Notes under the pieces: generated by a model
Databases searched by the model: none
The model's input: the letters and a program-made list of their open reading frames with translations, nothing else
What the model was told of the DNA's origin: nothing
Translations under genes and position numbers: made by a program
NCBI GenBank assembly: GCA_016706685.1
Contig: JADJJE010000051.1
Span: forward strand, 62,001 to 126,000
Direction: 5' to 3'
DNA length: 64,000 nt
Origin: Sandaracinaceae bacterium
GTDB taxonomy: Bacteria; Myxococcota_A; Polyangia; Polyangiales; Houyiibacteriaceae
Part shown: positions 60,145 through 64,000 of the stretch, one piece after another
Layout of the letters: every line of letters begins with the position of its first letter
How positions within the stretch are numbered: position 1 is the stretch's first letter

Positions 60145-60475
60145 GAAGTGCCCAATCGGGTCACGACGGCCAGGGGCGCCGAGGGAGCCGGAGGAGAGCC
60201 ATTGGAGAGCCGACAGATGATCGAGAGTCGAGCCGGAGCCCGTGGAGCCGGGGCAATTCCGGCGAGGCGGCGCAGGTCTTGGCGGACCAGCGTCCCCCGG
60301 AACAGAGGGCCTCTGCGGAGCGCAGAACCCGACGTGATAGTAGAGGATTCGCCCGTACGATCAAGAGTCTCGTGAGGACGGCCGGGGGTGCACGGGGGCC
60401 CCCGCCTTGGGGCCACCCCGATTTCTTGACCCGAGCCCACCGGACCAGCTAGCCTGGATGTGCGAAGGTACACAC
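60145..60475. other. Divergent intergenic region upstream of ftsK
   Basis: About 330 bp between the divergent HEAT-like lipoprotein gene and ftsK. TTGACC (60426-60431), an 18-bp spacer and TAGCCT (60450-60455) form a candidate ftsK promoter; TSS near 60462 would favour the TTG start at 60476. No RNA gene or conserved ORF is seen. Confidence 0.5.
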
Positions 60476-63136
60476 TTGGCCTCACAAACAACTACATCCG
60501 CGCACACGAAGTCGCGACCCCGTCCCCCTGCGGTCAGCGAGCCCGTTCCGTCCGCTACTGGCCGGCGGCACGAGGTGCTCGGCATCTTCGCCGCCACCTG
60601 GGCCCTGCTGATGGGCCTCTCGCTGTGGTCGTACGACGCGGCGGGCGGCGACAACCTCGTGGGCCCTGTCGGGACCGGCCTCGCCAGCGCGCTCGCCACC
60701 GCGTTCGGTGTCGCGGCGTGGCTGCTCCCCATCGAGCTGGGCCTCGCGGCACGGCGCCTCTTCAGTGGGCGTCGCGGCCTGCTGGGCGCCGCCACCATCG
60801 CGTCCACGCTCGTCATCGTGTTCATCGGCTGCGCGCTCTTGCACCTGGCCATGCCCAGCGAGCAGGTCTTCGGCGGTCACCTGCCGGGGGGTCGCATCGG
60901 CGAGGTGCTGGGCGAGGTGCTGCGCTCGCTCTTCGGCTTCGCGGGTGCGGTGGTGCTGGGCGTCGCCATCCTGCTGGTCACGCTGGTGCTGCGTACCCCC
61001 GTCTCGGTGGTGGATGCGGCGCGCATGCTGACTTCCGCCTTGCGTGAGGGCTACGGCCGCGTGAGCGACGCCATCCGAGCCGTGGCCGAGGCCTGGCGCG
61101 AGGCGAAAGCGCTCGAGGCCGAGGAGCACGCTGCACAGCGCGCGCTGTTGGAGCCCAAGGTGATCACCGCCGGCGCACCGGCGACCGCCGAGCCCGCAGC
61201 GGGGCCGGACACGCGCGATGAGGGCCTCTCCTCGGTGTGGGACGACGAAGACCTCGAAGAGGCGCGCGTGAGTGGTGCCGCGCTCGGTGCCCGCCCCTCC
61301 GGCGCGGCCCACGTGGTATACGACGACGAAGAGGAACACGACGAGGTCTTCGACGAGGACGAGGACGAGGACGCCGACTCACTCGAGCTGGCCGCCGACG
61401 CCGACGTGGAAGATGACGACAGCGCAGTCGAGGACGACGACGAGGCTGGGATGACCGTGGTCAGCCCGCTCATCCCCGCCGCCGTCACGCCCAAGCGCTC
61501 TCTCGCGCAGGTCGCGAGCGTCCCCAAGATCGTGGTGCCGGAGCACATGCGCCGCGAGGTCATCGAGCGCGAGCGAGTGCCCACGGTGCGTGCCGCGCGC
61601 GGTGAGTTCGAGCTGCCCGGGACCGACCTCCTGGACGAGCCCTCCACCGAGGAAGTGCAGCAGGATCCTGCAGACCTGAAGCGGCTGGCCGAGCTGCTGG
61701 TGAGGACGCTCGACGCGTACAAGATCAAGGGACGTGTGGACGAGATCCACCCGGGTCCCGTGGTGACCATGTACGAGTTCGAGCCCGAGAGCGGCACCAA
61801 GGTCAGCAAGATCCGGGGCTTGGCCGACGACCTCGCCATGGCGCTCGCGGTCGAGAAGGTGCGCATCGTGGCGCCCATCCCGGGCAAGGCGCGCGTGGGC
61901 TTCGAGCTGCCCAACACCATCCGCCAGACTGTGTCGCTGCGCGAGATCCTCGAGCTGCGCGAGTGGCAGGACCACAAGGGCCACCTGCCCGTGGCGTTCG
62001 GCAAGGACATCGCGGGCAAGCCCGTGTACGGCGACCTCAGCAAGATGCCGCACCTCTTGGTGGCCGGCGCCACGGGCGCGGGCAAGAGCGTGGGCCTCAA
62101 CGTCATGCTGGTGTCGCTGCTGGCGAAGAAGACGCCCGAAGAGGTCCGGATGCTGATGATCGACCCGAAGGTGGTCGAGCTCGCGGTCTTCGACGGCATC
62201 CCGCACATGCTGCTGCCGGTGGTCACCGACATGAGCAAGGCCGCACTGGCGCTGAAGTGGGCCGTGGACGAGATGGAGCGGCGCTACCAGCTCTTCGCGG
62301 ACGTCGGCTCCAAGAACATCATCACGTTCAACCGCAAGGTGGAGCGCGTGATCGCGGGCGAGCTGCCGCCGGACAAGTTCCAGCCGCGGCGCGTGGGCAA
62401 GGTCACCGCGCAGGGCATCAACGGCGAAGAAGTGCTCATGGACCCGGACGACGACGAGGTGCCGGACGCGCTCGACGCCATGCCCGAGAAGCTGCCGTAC
62501 ATCGTGGTGGTGGTGGACGAGTTCGCCGACCTCATGATGGTGGCCGCCAAGGACGTGGAGACGTGCATCGCGCGCCTCGCCCAGAAGGCACGCGCCGCGG
62601 GCATCCACGTCATCCTCGCCACGCAGCGCCCCAGCGTCGACGTCATCACGGGCATGATCAAGGCCAACTTCCCGTGCCGCATCGCCTTCAAGGTGTCGAG
62701 CCAGCCGGACAGCAAGACCATCCTCAACCGCCAGGGCGCCGAGCACCTGCTGGGCCGCGGCGACATGCTGATGATCCCGCCCGGCTCGAGCGACCTCCAG
62801 CGTGTGCACTCGGCCTTCATCGACGAGCACGAGGTGGAGAAGATCTGCGACCACCTGCGCGAGCAGGGCAAGCCCACCTACGACGAGAACATCCTCAAGC
62901 CGCGCGACGACGAGGAGGGCATGCCCGCCTCCGAGAGCGACGATCCGCTCTACGACAAGGCCGTCGCCGTGGTCGCCGAAGAGGGCACCTGCTCCATCAG
63001 CCGCCTCCAGCGCAAGCTCAAGGTGGGCTACAACAAGGCCGCCAGCCTCGTGGAGATGATGGAACAACACGGCATCGTCGGGCCCCCGAACGGGAAGGCC
63101 GGCGGACGTCGCGAAGTGCTGATCCAGGCGCACTGA
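60476..63136 (+). CDS. ftsK: FtsK/SpoIIIE-type DNA translocase
   Basis: An 886-residue motor that pumps chromosome DNA at the septum. Four N-terminal helices (about 30-180) anchor it. A very acidic linker follows, including a stretch of Asp/Glu around residue 290. The alpha and beta motor domains carry Walker A GATGAGKS at 531-538 and Walker B VVVVDEFADL with its Asp at 681. A C-terminal winged-helix gamma domain (about 823-886, DPLYDKAVAVVAEEG, YNKAASLVEMMEQHGIVG) reads KOPS-like sequences. I use the TTG at 60476 with GAAGG 7 nt upstream; the ATG at 60458 is the alternative. Confidence 0.95.
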   Translation: MASQTTTSAHTKSRPRPPAVSEPVPSATGRRHEVLGIFAATWALLMGLSLWSYDAAGGDNLVGPVGTGLASALATAFGVAAWLLPIELGLAARRLFSGRRGLLGAATIASTLVIVFIGCALLHLAMPSEQVFGGHLPGGRIGEVLGEVLRSLFGFAGAVVLGVAILLVTLVLRTPVSVVDAARMLTSALREGYGRVSDAIRAVAEAWREAKALEAEEHAAQRALLEPKVITAGAPATAEPAAGPDTRDEGLSSVWDDEDLEEARVSGAALGARPSGAAHVVYDDEEEHDEVFDEDEDEDADSLELAADADVEDDDSAVEDDDEAGMTVVSPLIPAAVTPKRSLAQVASVPKIVVPEHMRREVIERERVPTVRAARGEFELPGTDLLDEPSTEEVQQDPADLKRLAELLVRTLDAYKIKGRVDEIHPGPVVTMYEFEPESGTKVSKIRGLADDLAMALAVEKVRIVAPIPGKARVGFELPNTIRQTVSLREILELREWQDHKGHLPVAFGKDIAGKPVYGDLSKMPHLLVAGATGAGKSVGLNVMLVSLLAKKTPEEVRMLMIDPKVVELAVFDGIPHMLLPVVTDMSKAALALKWAVDEMERRYQLFADVGSKNIITFNRKVERVIAGELPPDKFQPRRVGKVTAQGINGEEVLMDPDDDEVPDALDAMPEKLPYIVVVVDEFADLMMVAAKDVETCIARLAQKARAAGIHVILATQRPSVDVITGMIKANFPCRIAFKVSSQPDSKTILNRQGAEHLLGRGDMLMIPPGSSDLQRVHSAFIDEHEVEKICDHLREQGKPTYDENILKPRDDEEGMPASESDDPLYDKAVAVVAEEGTCSISRLQRKLKVGYNKAASLVEMMEQHGIVGPPNGKAGGRREVLIQAH

Positions 63137-63160
63137 GGCCTGGGCGGAGGCCGGAGGTCC

Positions 63161-63312
63161 GAGGCGGAGACCGAGACCGAGGCGGAGACCGAGACCGAGG
63201 CGGAGACCGAGACCGAGACCGAGGCGGAGACCGAGACCGAGGCGGAGACCGAGACCGAGGCGGAGACCGAGACCGAGGCGGAGACCGAGACCGAGGCGGA
63301 GACCGAGGCCGT
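63161..63312 (+). repeat. Hexanucleotide array, GAGACC/GAGGCG units
   Basis: About 25 tandem 6-mers of the form GAGACC or GAGGCG, mostly in an 18-bp higher-order unit of one GAGGCG and two GAGACC. The reverse complement of this unit (GGTCTC, CGCCTC) is nearly the unit of the second array, so the two could pair in a long stem. Likely to vary in copy number between strains. Confidence 0.85.
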
Positions 63313-63609
63313 GGCCGACGTCCGCGCCCCATGCCCGAACACGAGTTCCTCACTGCGGCTCGCCGTGCTCGAAGCGAGAGATTCGCAGCCGGGTGTGACG
63401 ACGCCACCGAGCCTGCCCAATCAAGGGTGTCTGTGGCGCTGCTGCGGCGCGATGGGTCGCTGGCGGCGGTGGGTCGTCCGCAGGAGATGTCGGAACGTGC
63501 CTCAGAGTAGCGGGAGCGTTGCGCGGCGTCGGCACCACCGCGATCACTGCCGCTCCGCCTTCGGCGGGCTCAGGCGCAGTCGCCCGCCACGGACTCGGCC
63601 ACGGCCACG

Positions 63610-63770
63610 GACTCGGCCTCGGCCTCGGCCTCGGCCTCGGTCTCGGTCTCGGTCTCGGACTCGACTCGGTCTCGGACTCGGACTCGGACTCGGACTCGGT
63701 CTCGGACTCGGACTCGGTCTCCGACTCGGCCTCGGCCCCGGCCTCGGCCCCGGCCTCCGGCCTCGGCCTC
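63610..63770 (-). repeat. Hexanucleotide array, CTCGGN units
   Basis: About 26 tandem 6-mers of CTCGGC, CTCGGT or CTCGGA, the inverted counterpart of the array at 63161-63312. It ends about 40 bp before the ychF start codon, so changes in length could shift the promoter region of ychF. Confidence 0.85.
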
Positions 63771-63807
63771 GTTGCTCCGGTGCTGCGTGCGCGCTATCCA
63801 CCGCGCC

Positions 63808-64000
63808 GTGGCTCTTTCAGTAGGAATCGTCGGGCTGCCGAACGTCGGCAAGTCCACCCTCTTCAACGCTCTGTCCGAGAAGCAGCAGGCCGAGGCTGCG
63901 AACTATCCGTTCTGCACCATCGACCCGAACGTGGGCGTGGTGGACGTGCCGGACCCGCGGATGGTCACGCTGACGCAGTACTTCAAGCCGCAGAAGATCA
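63808..64000 (+). CDS. ychF: YchF/OLA1-family ATPase, 5' part
   Basis: The first 64 codons of the universally conserved P-loop ATPase YchF, cut by the right edge. GLPNVGKST is the G1 motif; SEKQQAEAANYPFCTIDPNVGVV is the diagnostic region after it, in outline. YchF binds ribosomes and hydrolyses ATP rather than GTP. The start is a GTG at 63808, with TATCCA at 63795-63800 seven nt upstream and no Shine-Dalgarno. Confidence 0.95.
   Translation, partial: MALSVGIVGLPNVGKSTLFNALSEKQQAEAANYPFCTIDPNVGVVDVPDPRMVTLTQYFKPQKI

Larger units (their letters stand above)
63137..63807. other. Intergenic region with two inverted hexanucleotide arrays
   Basis: 670 bp between ftsK and ychF. Simple repeats occupy 63161-63312 and 63610-63770. 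The 300 bp between them include an open frame of 59 codons (63331-63510, starting MPEHEFLTAARRARS) with no Shine-Dalgarno sequence, which I do not call as a gene. Confidence 0.6.

Noticed and set aside
63331..63510. 59-codon gene between the two hexamer arrays
   Set aside because: There is no ribosome site or -10 at a useful distance and no recognisable domain; the frame simply continues from the repeat.
63161..63770. CRISPR array
   Set aside because: The units are contiguous 6-mers with no spacers and there are no cas genes.

Overview
The window is very GC-rich (about 70% by eye) and densely coded, with no rRNA, tRNA, CRISPR array or recognisable insertion sequence. Its content points to the Myxococcota, perhaps a Sandaracinus-like member of the Polyangia. 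The clues are many lipoproteins of unknown function, a MopE-type Cys/Asp repeat protein joined to RCC1 repeats, an FHA protein with a proline-rich linker, an AgpS-like FAD enzyme and an F420-type luciferase-like oxidoreductase. That placement is inference from gene content, not a phylogeny.

Layout: 1-7751 (minus) holds the 5' part of a GXWXG/DUF4334-type gene and a TamA/TamB-type outer-membrane assembly pair. A 0.5 kb gap at 7752-8258 carries one copy of a 140-bp repeat with terminal inverted repeats. 8259-12858 holds a metallopeptidase-like lipoprotein, a DUF1285 protein, a TlpA-type thioredoxin, a lipoprotein and an HSL-type esterase. 12837-15899 (minus) reads as a toxin-antitoxin pair, a D-aminoacylase-type amidohydrolase and its TetR regulator, with a clear operator over the amidohydrolase promoter. 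16515-19755 (minus) is a MacA/MacB-like adaptor-permease-ATPase set. The second copy of the 140-bp repeat, inverted, is at 20827-20965.

21020-34213 looks like one tightly coupled operon of six genes: an AgpS-like FAD enzyme (interrupted by a one-base frameshift), a second FAD-domain protein, two giant paralogous lipoproteins with metzincin zinc motifs, a polytopic membrane protein and a single-span membrane protein. 34244-38948 holds a FadL-like porin, a small secreted protein, two tandem lipoprotein paralogues and an orphan. 38923-48151 holds a saccharopine-reductase-like protein, an Rpn-type nuclease and an AddB/AddA recombination nuclease pair. 48185-57435 is a run of metabolic and unusual genes: an LLM oxidoreductase, a cupin-DUF2470 fusion, a MopE/RCC1 lipoprotein, threonine ammonia-lyase, a DUF1295 membrane enzyme, a glutaredoxin-like protein without its active-site Cys, and an acetate kinase fused to a PduL-type phosphotransacylase. 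57455-57579 is a second kind of TIR element. The window ends with an FHA protein, a HEAT-like lipoprotein, FtsK, two inverted hexanucleotide arrays and the start of ychF.

Across the window, at least fourteen genes have a TANNNT-like -10 hexamer only 5-9 nt before the start codon and no usable Shine-Dalgarno sequence. This predicts widespread leaderless transcription. The best single case is the amidohydrolase-TetR operon, where a consensus -35, a near-palindromic operator, the -10 and the start codon are packed into about 40 bp.
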